Origin: an uncultured Prevotellaceae bacterium
Lineage (GTDB): Bacteria > Bacteroidota > Bacteroidia > Bacteroidales > Bacteroidaceae
DNA: 37,228 bases
Assembly (NCBI GenBank): GCA_937898415.1
Contig: CALDLA010000077.1
Location: 1-37,228, forward strand
Reading direction: 5' to 3'
Shown in pieces: positions 23,515 to 31,243 of this stretch. The translations under genes and the position numbers were made by a program. The notes under the pieces were generated by a model. The model ran no database searches and was not told where the DNA came from. It saw only the letters and a list, made by a program, of their open reading frames with translations. Each line of letters starts with the position of its first letter. Positions within the stretch are counted from its first letter, which is position 1.

Positions 23515-24651
23515 ATGAAACGTACAATTGTAATTACCGGTGGCGCAGGCTTTATTGGAAGCCACGTGGTGCGCCTGTTTGTGAACAAGTATCCTGATTA
23601 CCACATTATTAACCTCGATAAACTGACGTATGCCGGCAACCTGGCAAATCTCAAGGACATCGAGGATAAACCCAACTACGAGTTTGTGAAGATGGATATT
23701 TGCGACTTCGACGCTTTCTACCAGCTGATGCAGGACAAGAAGGTGGACGGCATCATCCACTTGGCTGCTGAGAGTCATGTGGACCGTTCCATCAAGGATC
23801 CGTTTACTTTTGCCAAGACCAACGTCATGGGAACGCTCTCGCTGTTGCAAGCTGCCAAGCTCTACTGGGAGTCGCTGCCTGAGAAGTATGAGGGTAAGCG
23901 TTTCTACCATATCTCGACGGACGAGGTCTATGGTGCCTTGGAGCTGACGCATCCAGAGGGTATCGAACCGCCTTTCACCACGACCGCCTCGAGTGCTGAG
24001 CATCATCTGGCCTACGGCGACAAGTTCTTCTTGGAGACCACGAAGTACAATCCTCATTCTCCCTATTCAGCCGCCAAGGCGTCGAGCGATCACTTCGTCC
24101 GTGCTTTCCACGACACCTACGGCATGCCCGTCGTCGTGACCAACTGCTCGAATAATTACGGTCCCTATCAGTTCCCTGAGAAGCTGATACCTCTGTTTAT
24201 TAATAACATCCGTCATCGCAAGCCGTTGCCTGTCTATGGCAAGGGTGAGAACGTGCGTGACTGGCTCTTTGTCGAGGACCATGCCCGTGCCATCGACCTC
24301 ATCTTCCATGAGGGCAAGATTGCCGAGACCTACAACATCGGTGGTTTCAATGAGTGGAAGAACATTGATATCATCAAGGTGGTCATCAAGACCGTCGACC
24401 GCCTCTTAGGTCGCAAGGAGGGTGAAGATATGGACCTTATCACCTTCGTTACCGACCGTGCCGGCCACGACCTGCGGTATGCTATCGACAGCACGAAACT
24501 CCAGAAGGAGCTTGGCTGGGAACCCTCCCTCCAGTTTGAGGAGGGAATAGAAAAAACCGTCCGCTGGTATCTTGACAATCAGGAGTGGCTCGACAATGTC
24601 ACCTCAGGCGACTATCAGAAGTATTACGAGAACATGTATAAGAATAGATGA
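23515..24651 (+). CDS. rfbB: dTDP-glucose 4,6-dehydratase
   Basis: The 378-residue short-chain dehydrogenase converts dTDP-glucose to dTDP-4-keto-6-deoxyglucose. The NAD-binding Gly-Gly-Ala-Gly-Phe-Ile-Gly is at 9-15, LTYAGNLANL at 37-46, the catalytic Thr135-Asp136-Glu137 in Ile-Ser-Thr-Asp-Glu-Val-Tyr-Gly and Tyr184-x3-Lys188 in Tyr-Ser-Ala-Ala-Lys. Asn-Asn-Tyr-Gly-Pro-Tyr-Gln-Phe-Pro-Glu-Lys and Asp-Arg-Pro-Gly-like Asp-Arg-Ala-Gly-His-Asp motifs follow. It is about 20-30 residues longer than many RfbB, due to an insertion around 145-175. It supplies the common precursor for the ketoisomerase and aminotransferase encoded downstream. No rmlA, rmlC or rmlD is in this window. Confidence 0.95.
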   Translation: MKRTIVITGGAGFIGSHVVRLFVNKYPDYHIINLDKLTYAGNLANLKDIEDKPNYEFVKMDICDFDAFYQLMQDKKVDGIIHLAAESHVDRSIKDPFTFAKTNVMGTLSLLQAAKLYWESLPEKYEGKRFYHISTDEVYGALELTHPEGIEPPFTTTASSAEHHLAYGDKFFLETTKYNPHSPYSAAKASSDHFVRAFHDTYGMPVVVTNCSNNYGPYQFPEKLIPLFINNIRHRKPLPVYGKGENVRDWLFVEDHARAIDLIFHEGKIAETYNIGGFNEWKNIDIIKVVIKTVDRLLGRKEGEDMDLITFVTDRAGHDLRYAIDSTKLQKELGWEPSLQFEEGIEKTVRWYLDNQEWLDNVTSGDYQKYYENMYKNR

Positions 24652-25853
24652 AGAAAATATTGCTTTTAGGCTCAGGTGAACTCGGCAAGGAGTTCGTGAT
24701 TGCCGCCATGAGGGCAGGCCAGTATGTGATTGCCTGCGACCGTTATGACAACGCTCCGGCCATGCAGGTGGCTGATGAGCGTGAAGTGTTCAACATGCTC
24801 GACGGCGATGCCCTGGAGGTTGTTGTCAAGAAGCACCAGCCTGACATCATCGTACCTGAGATTGAGGCCATCCGTACAGAGCGCCTCTTCCAGTTCGAGG
24901 AGCAGGGTATTCAGGTGGTTCCCTCGGCACGTGCCGTCAACTACACCATGAACCGCCGTGCCATCCGCGACCTCGCCTCAAAGGAGTTGGGTCTGCGAAC
25001 AGCCAAGTACTTCTATGCCAAGACTTTCGAGGAGTTCAAGACGGCTGCCGACGAGATAGGTTTCCCCTGCGTCGTCAAACCCCTGATGTCTTCTTCAGGC
25101 CACGGTCAGAGCTATGTCCACAACGATGGCGAACTGGAGCAGGCTTTCAAGGAAGCGATGGAAGAGGGTAGGGGCGATGTGAAGGAAGTCATCATCGAGG
25201 AGTTCATTGACTTCGACTCTGAGTTCACACTGCTGACGATTACCCAGCTGCACGGTTGGCCTACGCTCTTCTGTCCGCCTATCGGCCATGTGCAGAAGGG
25301 TGGCGACTATCGTGAGTCGTGGCAGCCTTACAAGATTAGCGACGAGGCCCTGAGGCAGGCTCAGTCGATGGCTGACAAGGTGACTCGCGCACTGACAGGT
25401 GCCGGCATCTGGGGCGTGGAGTTCTTCCTGACGAAGCAGGGCGAGGTCATTTTCTCTGAACTATCGCCACGTCCCCATGATACGGGTATGGTGACGCTGG
25501 GCCACACCACCAACCTCTCAGAATTTGAGTTACACTTCCGTGCCGTCATGGGACTGCCGATTGCCGGCATCCATCTCGAGCATGCCGGAGCCTCGGCAGT
25601 TATCCTGTCGCCGACGGAGGCTTCTACGCCTGTTGACCGCTCCTTGCTACCTTACAACTTAGAGACGGCTCTGCAGGAAGACCGTACACGCATCCGCATC
25701 TTTGGAAAGCCCGAGGCTCACAAGGGGCGCCGCATGGGTGTCGTACTCTGCTACGGAGAGGTGGGAGACGATGTAAATGCCCTCCGCGACAAGGCCAAAC
25801 GACTGGCTAAGACCATCCTTGGAACTGACCCCTATGCCGACCTTAGACATTAA
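24648..25853 (+). CDS. purT: Formate-dependent phosphoribosylglycinamide formyltransferase (PurT)
   Basis: The 401-residue ATP-grasp enzyme makes formyl-GAR from formate, ATP and GAR in purine synthesis. PurT hallmarks are LLLGSGELGKE (5-15), Val-Pro-Glu-Ile-Glu-Ala-Ile (69-75), Val-Val-Lys-Pro-Leu-Met-Ser-Ser-Ser-Gly (142-151), Gly-Asp-Tyr-Arg-Glu-Ser-Trp-Gln-Pro and SELSPRPHDTGMVTL. In the ATP loop E. coli PurT has Ser-Gly-Lys-Gly-Gln; here the Lys is His152. It is inserted between sugar-nucleotide genes, overlapping rfbB by 4 bp and the ketoisomerase by 20 bp. Ordinary purine synthesis is the default reading; a link to N-formylation of the amino sugar is only a speculation from context. 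Confidence 0.93.
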   Translation: MKKILLLGSGELGKEFVIAAMRAGQYVIACDRYDNAPAMQVADEREVFNMLDGDALEVVVKKHQPDIIVPEIEAIRTERLFQFEEQGIQVVPSARAVNYTMNRRAIRDLASKELGLRTAKYFYAKTFEEFKTAADEIGFPCVVKPLMSSSGHGQSYVHNDGELEQAFKEAMEEGRGDVKEVIIEEFIDFDSEFTLLTITQLHGWPTLFCPPIGHVQKGGDYRESWQPYKISDEALRQAQSMADKVTRALTGAGIWGVEFFLTKQGEVIFSELSPRPHDTGMVTLGHTTNLSEFELHFRAVMGLPIAGIHLEHAGASAVILSPTEASTPVDRSLLPYNLETALQEDRTRIRIFGKPEAHKGRRMGVVLCYGEVGDDVNALRDKAKRLAKTILGTDPYADLRH

Positions 25854-26244
25854 GCTGATAGAATTGCCCAAGATTACTGACCCTCGCGGCAATCTGACGG
25901 TGGCTGAGGGGGCTGGCGTGGTGCCGTTCGACATCAAGCGTGCCTACTGGGTCTACGACGTGCCGGGCGGTGAGAGTCGTGGTGGCCATGCCCATAAGCG
26001 GTTGCGTCAGTTGGTGGTGGCGCTAAGCGGTTCGTTCACCGTCACCCTCGACAATGGCCATGAGCGCCGGACGGTGCTGCTGAACCACCCGTGGCAGGGA
26101 CTAATTATCGAAACCAACACCTGGCGTACGCTCGACGACTTCTCCAGCGGTGCCGTCTGCCTGGTTCTGGCTTCCGACCATTTCGAGGAGGACGACTATA
26201 TCTATGATTACGAAGAATTCTTAGAATACATGGGATGCAGATAA
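25834..26244 (+). CDS. dTDP-4-keto-6-deoxyglucose 3,4-ketoisomerase (FdtA/QdtA-type, WxcM-like)
   Basis: The 136-residue cupin starts at the ATG at 25834 (MPTLDIKLIELPKI); the longer frame is inside purT. It has the family signature Asp-Pro-Arg-Gly-Asn-Leu-Thr-Val-Ala-Glu (16-25), Tyr-Asp-Val-Pro-Gly-Gly-x-x-Arg-Gly-Gly-His-Ala-His-Lys with catalytic His52 and His54, and Phe-Ser-Ser-Gly-Ala-Val-Cys-Leu-Val-Leu-Ala-Ser near the end. It shifts the 4-keto group of the RfbB product to C3, giving the 3-keto sugar for amination. Gluco (QdtA) versus galacto (FdtA) product cannot be told by eye. It overlaps purT and the acyltransferase gene. Confidence 0.92.
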   Translation: MPTLDIKLIELPKITDPRGNLTVAEGAGVVPFDIKRAYWVYDVPGGESRGGHAHKRLRQLVVALSGSFTVTLDNGHERRTVLLNHPWQGLIIETNTWRTLDDFSSGAVCLVLASDHFEEDDYIYDYEEFLEYMGCR

Positions 26245-27176
26245 ATCTATATCAATGCGGCTCTCAGCAGTTTGAGGAGTGGAACGAGTTCGTTGCAAAA
26301 TCAAAGAATGGCACGTTCCTTTTTGACCGTCGCTTCATGGACTATCACGCCGACCGTTTCCAGGATTATTCTATGATGTTCTACGACCATGACCGTCTGG
26401 TGGCCGTTATGCCCGCTCATGTGAAGGACGACACCCTTGTCAGTCATGGTGGTCTGACTTATGGTGGGCTGGTGATGGGGACAGGGATGAAGGCTGCCCA
26501 GGTGTGCGAACTCTTCCGCGAACTCAATGAGATGCTCTGTAGGAACGGCTTCCGCCACGTCGTCTACAAGGCCGTTCCCTGGATTTACCACCAGCTGCCT
26601 GCCGAGGAAGATCTCTACGCCTTGACCAGCGTCTGTCATGCCCGACTGATTATTCGCGACATTTCCTCAGCGATTATCGGCGACCGGAAAATACGTTTTT
26701 CGGAATCCCGCAAATCTGGTATCCGAAAGGCTCGCAGACAGGGCCTGACCATTGCCGAGAGCACAGACTTTGCTGCTTTCTGGCAGATACTGAATGAGAA
26801 TCTGACAGGCAAATATGATGTACGCCCCGTTCATTCGGTTGCCGAACTGGAACTCTTACATGGACGCTTCCCTGAAAAGATTCGGCTCTATATGGTTTTC
26901 GACGGTGAAACACCCGTAGGCGGCACCCTGCTGTTTCTGACCCCGCAGGTACTCCATACGCAGTACATCTCGGCTAATGCCTTTGGCAAACAGCATGGCG
27001 CTATCGACCTGCTCTTCGACCACCTTATTAATAATATCTACGAGGACTATCCTTATATCGACTTTGGTAAATCGACGGTCAGCGATAGTGCCGACCTTAA
27101 TGAGCAGCTGATTTTCCAGAAAGAGGGCTTTGGTGCCCGTGCCGTCTGTTACGACACCTACGAATACGACCTATGA
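26235..27176 (+). CDS. GNAT/FemAB-like acyltransferase of the amino-sugar cluster
   Basis: The 313-residue protein resembles two-domain GNAT/FemAB-like acyltransferases: an N-terminal half with Gly-Gly-Leu-Thr-Tyr-Gly-Gly-Leu and a basic Ser-Arg-Lys-Ser-Gly-Ile-Arg-Lys-Ala-Arg (about 158-167), and a C-terminal half with Val-Gly-Gly-Thr-Leu-Leu-Phe, HTQYISAN, Gly-Ala-Ile-Asp-Leu-Leu-Phe and Tyr-Ile-Asp-Phe-Gly-Lys-Ser. It has no signal peptide or membrane segment. Lying between ketoisomerase and aminotransferase genes, overlapping both, it most likely acylates the new 3-amino group. Known Fdt/Qdt pathways use hexapeptide-repeat acetyltransferases for this step, so the family differs. Acyl donor unknown. 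Confidence 0.8.
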   Translation: MQINLYQCGSQQFEEWNEFVAKSKNGTFLFDRRFMDYHADRFQDYSMMFYDHDRLVAVMPAHVKDDTLVSHGGLTYGGLVMGTGMKAAQVCELFRELNEMLCRNGFRHVVYKAVPWIYHQLPAEEDLYALTSVCHARLIIRDISSAIIGDRKIRFSESRKSGIRKARRQGLTIAESTDFAAFWQILNENLTGKYDVRPVHSVAELELLHGRFPEKIRLYMVFDGETPVGGTLLFLTPQVLHTQYISANAFGKQHGAIDLLFDHLINNIYEDYPYIDFGKSTVSDSADLNEQLIFQKEGFGARAVCYDTYEYDL

Positions 27177-28294
27177 CAGTACCTTATCTCCCACTGAATC
27201 GCATCACAGCGATGCATGCCGACGAAATCCACCAGGCTGTTGACGAGGTGGTCAACTCCGGATGGTACCTGCATGGCGAGGCCACGGCTCGTTTCCAGCA
27301 GCATTATGCCGCCTATATCGGCACGAAGCACTGCATCGGGGTGGCCAACGGACTAGATGCGCTGACCCTTATCCTCCGTGCCTATATGGAAAGGGGACAG
27401 CTATACGAAGGCGACGAGGTGATTGTTCCTGCCAACACTTTTATTGCGTCGATTCTGGCCATCATTGACAACCGTCTGGTTCCCGTTCTCGTTGAGCCTC
27501 GCCTTGACACCTTTCAGATAGACGACCGTCTCGTGGAGCAGGCTATCACGCCGAAGACCCGAGCCCTGATGCTCGTCCATCTCTACGGCCGTTGTGGCTA
27601 TACCGAGCACATCGCTGCCCTCTGCCAGCGTCATAACCTCCTTCTCATCGAAGACAACGCCCAAGCCCACGGATGCCTCGCTCCTGCTGTTGGCTGTACT
27701 GCAGCGTTGCCGCAGCGAAGAACCGGCTCCCTCGGCCACGCCGCTGCTCACAGCTTCTACCCAGGAAAGAACCTTGGTGCCATCGGCGACGGTGGTGCCA
27801 TTACCACCAACGACGATGAACTGGCTGCCATCATCCGCAGTCTGGCCAACTACGGTTCACGTCAGAAGTATGTGTTTGACTATTGTGGACGCAACTCCCG
27901 CCTCGATGAGCTTCAGGCAGCCGTACTTGATGTCAAGCTGCGCCATCTTGATACTGACAATGCCCGCCGCCAGAAGATTGCCGCCTATTATCTTGATAAG
28001 GTGCATCATCCGGATATTACTCTTCCTACACCTTCAGAGAGCGTCTACCACATCTTCCCCATTCTCTCTTCCCGTCGTGACGAACTTCAGCAGTATCTCG
28101 CAGGCAACGGCGTACAAACCATGATTCACTATCCCATTCCTCCGCACCAGCAGCGGTGCTATGCAGCGTGGAAACATCTCTCGCTCCCTGTCACGGAACA
28201 GATACACCAGCAGGAACTCAGTCTGCCTTGTCATCCGGCAATGACACAGGAGGAAGTGTCAACGGTTACACAACTGCTGAACGACTTTCAATAA
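27173..28294 (+). CDS. DegT/DnrJ/EryC1/StrS aminotransferase (3-keto sugar transaminase, FdtB/QdtB-type)
   Basis: The 373-residue PLP enzyme of the sugar aminotransferase family begins VPYLPLNRIT and has Ala-Asn-Gly-Leu-Asp-Ala-Leu (58-64), Val-Pro-Ala-Asn-Thr-Phe-Ile-Ala (86-93), Glu-Asp-Asn-Ala-Gln-Ala-His-Gly (160-167) and the PLP lysine Lys199 in Ser-Phe-Tyr-Pro-Gly-Lys-Asn-Leu-Gly. It should transfer the amino group from glutamate to dTDP-3-keto-6-deoxyhexose. A short Ala/Pro/Cys-containing insertion (about 169-181) precedes Arg-Arg-Thr-Gly-Ser-Leu-Gly. It is the last gene of the operon; its ATG overlaps the acyltransferase stop. Confidence 0.93.
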   Translation: MTVPYLPLNRITAMHADEIHQAVDEVVNSGWYLHGEATARFQQHYAAYIGTKHCIGVANGLDALTLILRAYMERGQLYEGDEVIVPANTFIASILAIIDNRLVPVLVEPRLDTFQIDDRLVEQAITPKTRALMLVHLYGRCGYTEHIAALCQRHNLLLIEDNAQAHGCLAPAVGCTAALPQRRTGSLGHAAAHSFYPGKNLGAIGDGGAITTNDDELAAIIRSLANYGSRQKYVFDYCGRNSRLDELQAAVLDVKLRHLDTDNARRQKIAAYYLDKVHHPDITLPTPSESVYHIFPILSSRRDELQQYLAGNGVQTMIHYPIPPHQQRCYAAWKHLSLPVTEQIHQQELSLPCHPAMTQEEVSTVTQLLNDFQ

Positions 28295-28311
28295 TAAGAA
28301 TAAGTAGGAAA

Positions 28312-28352
28312 AAGCACTCATAGCAGTATACAACTGTCTGCTATGAGTGCTT
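28312..28352 (-). terminator. Intrinsic terminator between convergent genes, mainly for valS
   Basis: A perfect 15-bp stem (AAGCACTCATAGCAG 28312-28326 with its complement 28338-28352) encloses an 11-nt loop. On the minus strand the stem is followed by a T run (complement of 28309-28313), so it should terminate valS. Its position just after the aminotransferase stop suggests it also blocks the plus-strand transcript, though no T run follows on that strand. Confidence 0.88.
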
Positions 28353-28361
28353 AGCGTATCA

Positions 28362-31100
28362 TTACTTGCCACGCAGGGCGGCGATGGACTCCTTGAGAGA
28401 GGCAATTTTCTCCTCGGCATCGCTCTGTTTCTTGCGCTCCATAGCGACGACGGTTTCGGGGGCATTGGCCACGAAGCGCTCGTTGGAGAGCTTCTTCATG
28501 ACACCAGCGAGGAAGCCTTCGAGGTGCTGCAGCTGAGCCTCCATCTTCTGGATCTCGGCTTCGACGTCAATGAGGTTGCCGAGGGGAACGGCGAACTCGT
28601 CGGTGCCCACCATGAAGGCAGAGGCGGTGGCGTCCTTCTCAGCGACGACGTTGATGGCGCTGAGGTTAGCCATCTTCATGATGGCCGTATTGAACTCTGT
28701 ATAGTCATTCTTGCCTATGGCCTGCAATTCGAGCTGCTCCTTTGGTGCGATGTTCTTCGACGAGCGGACGGTGCGGACGCCAGAGACAATCTGCTTGACC
28801 TGTTCAAAGGCGGTGATGAACTGTTCGTCCTCAGCGGGTAAACCGCTGAGCACAAGTTTGTCGCGCATGATGCTCTCGCCGGGCTTGCGGTCATAGATAT
28901 GCTGCCACAGCTCCTCAGTGATGAAAGGCATGAAGGGGTGCAGCATCTTCAGCAGGGTCTCGAAGAACCCGAGGGTCTTGTCGTAGGTCTCGCGGTCGAT
29001 GGGTTGCGCCTCACCATTGATATATGCGGGCTTCACCATCTCGAGGTACCAGCTGGAGAACTCGTCCCAGAAGAGCTTGTAAACAGCCATCAGTGCCTCG
29101 GATATGCGGTATTTCTTGAAGAGGTCGTCAACCTCAGCAGCCGTCTGGCGCAGCTTGGCCTCGAACCAGCGGACAGCAATCTTGTTACCCGACGGAGAAC
29201 CGTCGGGAACGGTGGCGACTTTCCAGCCCTTGACGAGGCGGAAGGCGTTCCATATCTTGTTGTTGAAGTTACGGCCTTGTTCGCAGAGCGCTTCGTCGAA
29301 GAGGATGTCGTTGCCGGCAGGGGCTGAGAGCATCATACCCATGCGGACGCCGTCGGCACCGAATTTCTCGATGAGCTCGATGGGGTCAGGCGAGTTGCCT
29401 AACGACTTCGACATCTTGCGGCCCAGCTTGTCGCGGACAATACCGGTGAAGTATACGTTGCGGAAGGGCATGTCGCCGATGTACTCGTAGCCCGCCATAA
29501 TCATACGGGCCACCCAGAAGAAGATGATATCCGGGCCGGTCACCAAGTCGGCGGTGGGGTAGTAGTACTTGATCTCCTCGTTACCGGGGTTGTTGATACC
29601 GTCGAAAAGGCTGATGGGCCAGAGCCATGAGCTGAACCAAGTGTCGAGGGCGTCTTCGTCCTGACGGAGGTCAGAGAGCTGGAGGTTGGCGTTGCCGCTT
29701 TCCTTGCGGGCCAGTTCGAGGGCCTTCTCGGGGGTCTCGGCGACGACGAACTTCTCGCCCGACGGAGAACCGTCGGGCACGTTGGTAGCAGAGGGGTAAT
29801 AGTAGGCTGGGATGCGGTGGCCCCACCACAGCTGGCGGCTGATGCACCAGTCCTGGATGTTCTCGAGCCAGTTCTTGTAGGTGTTCTTATACTTGGCGGG
29901 ATAGAACTTCAATTCGTCATTCATGACGGGGGGCAGGGCAATGTCAGCGAAGTGCTTCATCGAGAGGAACCACTGCATGGAGAGGCGCGGTTCGATGGCG
30001 GTGTCAGGGTTACGCTCGGAGTAGCCCACCTTGTTGGTGTAGTCCTCAATCTTCTCCATCAGTCCGGCTTCCTGGAGGTCCTTGGCAATCTGACGGCGGC
30101 AGTCCATGCGGTCCATGCCGACGTAGATGGGCGACTGTTCGCTGATAGTACCGTCGGGGTTGAAGATGTCGATGGTCTCGAGGTTATGCGTCTTGCCCAG
30201 CATGTAGTCGTTGGTGTCGTGGGCAGGGGTCACCTTCAGACAGCCCGTTCCGAACTCGATGTCGACATAGCGGTCCTCGATGACGGGGATGACGCGACCC
30301 ACGAGTGGCACGATGACCTTGTGGCCCTTGAGCCACTGGTTCTTCGGGTCCTTGGGGTTGATACACATGGCGGTATCGCCCATGATGGTCTCAGGACGGG
30401 TGGTGGCGACGACGGCGTAGTAGCCGCGCTCATCGCGGTGGATGATGTTGCCCTCGGAAGAATCCTCGGGCACGGTGGTGAGGTCGGCGACGTAGTACTT
30501 GAGGTGATAGAGGTGGGACTGCTCCTCCTTATAGATGACCTCCTCGGTAGAGAGGGCGGTGAGTGCCTTGGGGTCCCAGTTCACCATACGCAGGCCGCGG
30601 TAGATGAGTCCCTTGTTATAGAGGTCGACGAAGACCTTGATGACGCTCTGTGAGCGTTTCTCATCCATCGTGAAGGCGGTGCGGTCCCAGTCGCAGGAGG
30701 CACCGAGGCGGCGCAGCTGCTTCAGGATGATGCCGCCGTGCTCGTGGGTCCAGTCCCAGGCGTGCTCCAGGAACTGTTCGCGGGTCAGGTCGTGCTTCTT
30801 GATACCCTGCTCAGCCAGCTTCTTCACCACCTTGGCCTCCGTAGCGATGGAGGCGTGGTCGGTGCCAGGCACCCAGAGGGCGTTCTTGCCTTCCATTCGT
30901 GCACGGCGGACCAGGATGTCCTGGATGGTATTGTTCAGCATGTGTCCCATGTGGAGTACACCCGTCACATTGGGCGGTGGAATCACGATGGTGTAAGGCT
31001 CGCGTCCGTCGGGTTTGCTACTGAAAAGTTTGTTGTCTAACCAATACTGGTACCATTTTCCTTCGACCTCTTTCGGGTCATATTTGCTTGCTATTTCCAT
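28362..31100 (-). CDS. valS: Valyl-tRNA synthetase
   Basis: The 912-residue class I synthetase charges tRNA-Val. It has Pro-Pro-Pro-Asn-Val-Thr-Gly-Val-Leu-His-Met-Gly-His (41-53, HIGH motif), the editing domain in the middle (Thr-Thr-Arg-Pro-Glu-Thr, Gly-Asp-Thr-Ala), Trp-Trp-Gly-His-Arg-Ile-Pro-Ala, Lys-Met-Ser-Lys-Ser (562-566), an anticodon-binding domain and a C-terminal coiled coil (about 845-912). Two nine-residue segments, VPDGSPSGE (about 440-449) and VPDGSPSGN (about 630-639), are encoded by a palindromic repeat and look like insertions in surface loops. It has its own promoter on the minus strand and a strong terminator. Confidence 0.97.
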   Translation of the reverse strand: MEIASKYDPKEVEGKWYQYWLDNKLFSSKPDGREPYTIVIPPPNVTGVLHMGHMLNNTIQDILVRRARMEGKNALWVPGTDHASIATEAKVVKKLAEQGIKKHDLTREQFLEHAWDWTHEHGGIILKQLRRLGASCDWDRTAFTMDEKRSQSVIKVFVDLYNKGLIYRGLRMVNWDPKALTALSTEEVIYKEEQSHLYHLKYYVADLTTVPEDSSEGNIIHRDERGYYAVVATTRPETIMGDTAMCINPKDPKNQWLKGHKVIVPLVGRVIPVIEDRYVDIEFGTGCLKVTPAHDTNDYMLGKTHNLETIDIFNPDGTISEQSPIYVGMDRMDCRRQIAKDLQEAGLMEKIEDYTNKVGYSERNPDTAIEPRLSMQWFLSMKHFADIALPPVMNDELKFYPAKYKNTYKNWLENIQDWCISRQLWWGHRIPAYYYPSATNVPDGSPSGEKFVVAETPEKALELARKESGNANLQLSDLRQDEDALDTWFSSWLWPISLFDGINNPGNEEIKYYYPTADLVTGPDIIFFWVARMIMAGYEYIGDMPFRNVYFTGIVRDKLGRKMSKSLGNSPDPIELIEKFGADGVRMGMMLSAPAGNDILFDEALCEQGRNFNNKIWNAFRLVKGWKVATVPDGSPSGNKIAVRWFEAKLRQTAAEVDDLFKKYRISEALMAVYKLFWDEFSSWYLEMVKPAYINGEAQPIDRETYDKTLGFFETLLKMLHPFMPFITEELWQHIYDRKPGESIMRDKLVLSGLPAEDEQFITAFEQVKQIVSGVRTVRSSKNIAPKEQLELQAIGKNDYTEFNTAIMKMANLSAINVVAEKDATASAFMVGTDEFAVPLGNLIDVEAEIQKMEAQLQHLEGFLAGVMKKLSNERFVANAPETVVAMERKKQSDAEEKIASLKESIAALRGK
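29188..29207. repeat. Palindromic repeat inside valS (copy 1)
   Basis: CCCGACGG-AGAA-CCGTCGGG is a perfect 8-bp stem with a 4-nt loop. Read in the valS frame it encodes Pro-Asp-Gly-Ser-Pro-Ser-Gly, in the loop between the KMSKS region and the anticodon-binding domain. Confidence 0.85.
29757..29778. repeat. Palindromic repeat inside valS (copy 2)
   Basis: The same 20-nt palindrome as at 29188, extended by one more pair to a 9-bp stem, in the same orientation and the same reading frame, and again encoding Val-Pro-Asp-Gly-Ser-Pro-Ser-Gly. It follows Pro-Ala-Tyr-Tyr-Tyr-Pro. Confidence 0.85.
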
Positions 31101-31122
31101 ATACCTATTTATAAAACGGGTG

Positions 31123-31130
31123 CAAAGTTA
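31123..31130 (-). promoter_or_regulatory. Putative -7 element of valS
   Basis: On the minus strand TAACTTTG (31130 to 31123) matches TAnnTTTG and lies 23 bp before the valS start codon. No clear -33 TTTG is seen. Confidence 0.55.
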
Positions 31131-31204
31131 CAACTTTTCTTGCGAATCCCGACAATAATTTGCAAAAAAGTGTGCAAAAGCGCCGCAGTTTCGAAAATAA
31201 TGCT

Positions 31205-31212
31205 TACCTTTG
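31205..31212 (+). promoter_or_regulatory. Putative -7 element of the mazG-lipoprotein-rnz operon
   Basis: TACCTTTG matches TAnnTTTG and lies 31 bp before the mazG start codon. The -33 position has no exact TTTG. Confidence 0.6.
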
Positions 31213-31243
31213 TCCGCAGAAAAAGAAAGATAAGAACTGAAAG

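Noticed and set aside
29817..30653. 278-codon plus-strand frame opposite valS
   Set aside because: Antisense shadow of valS, composition only.
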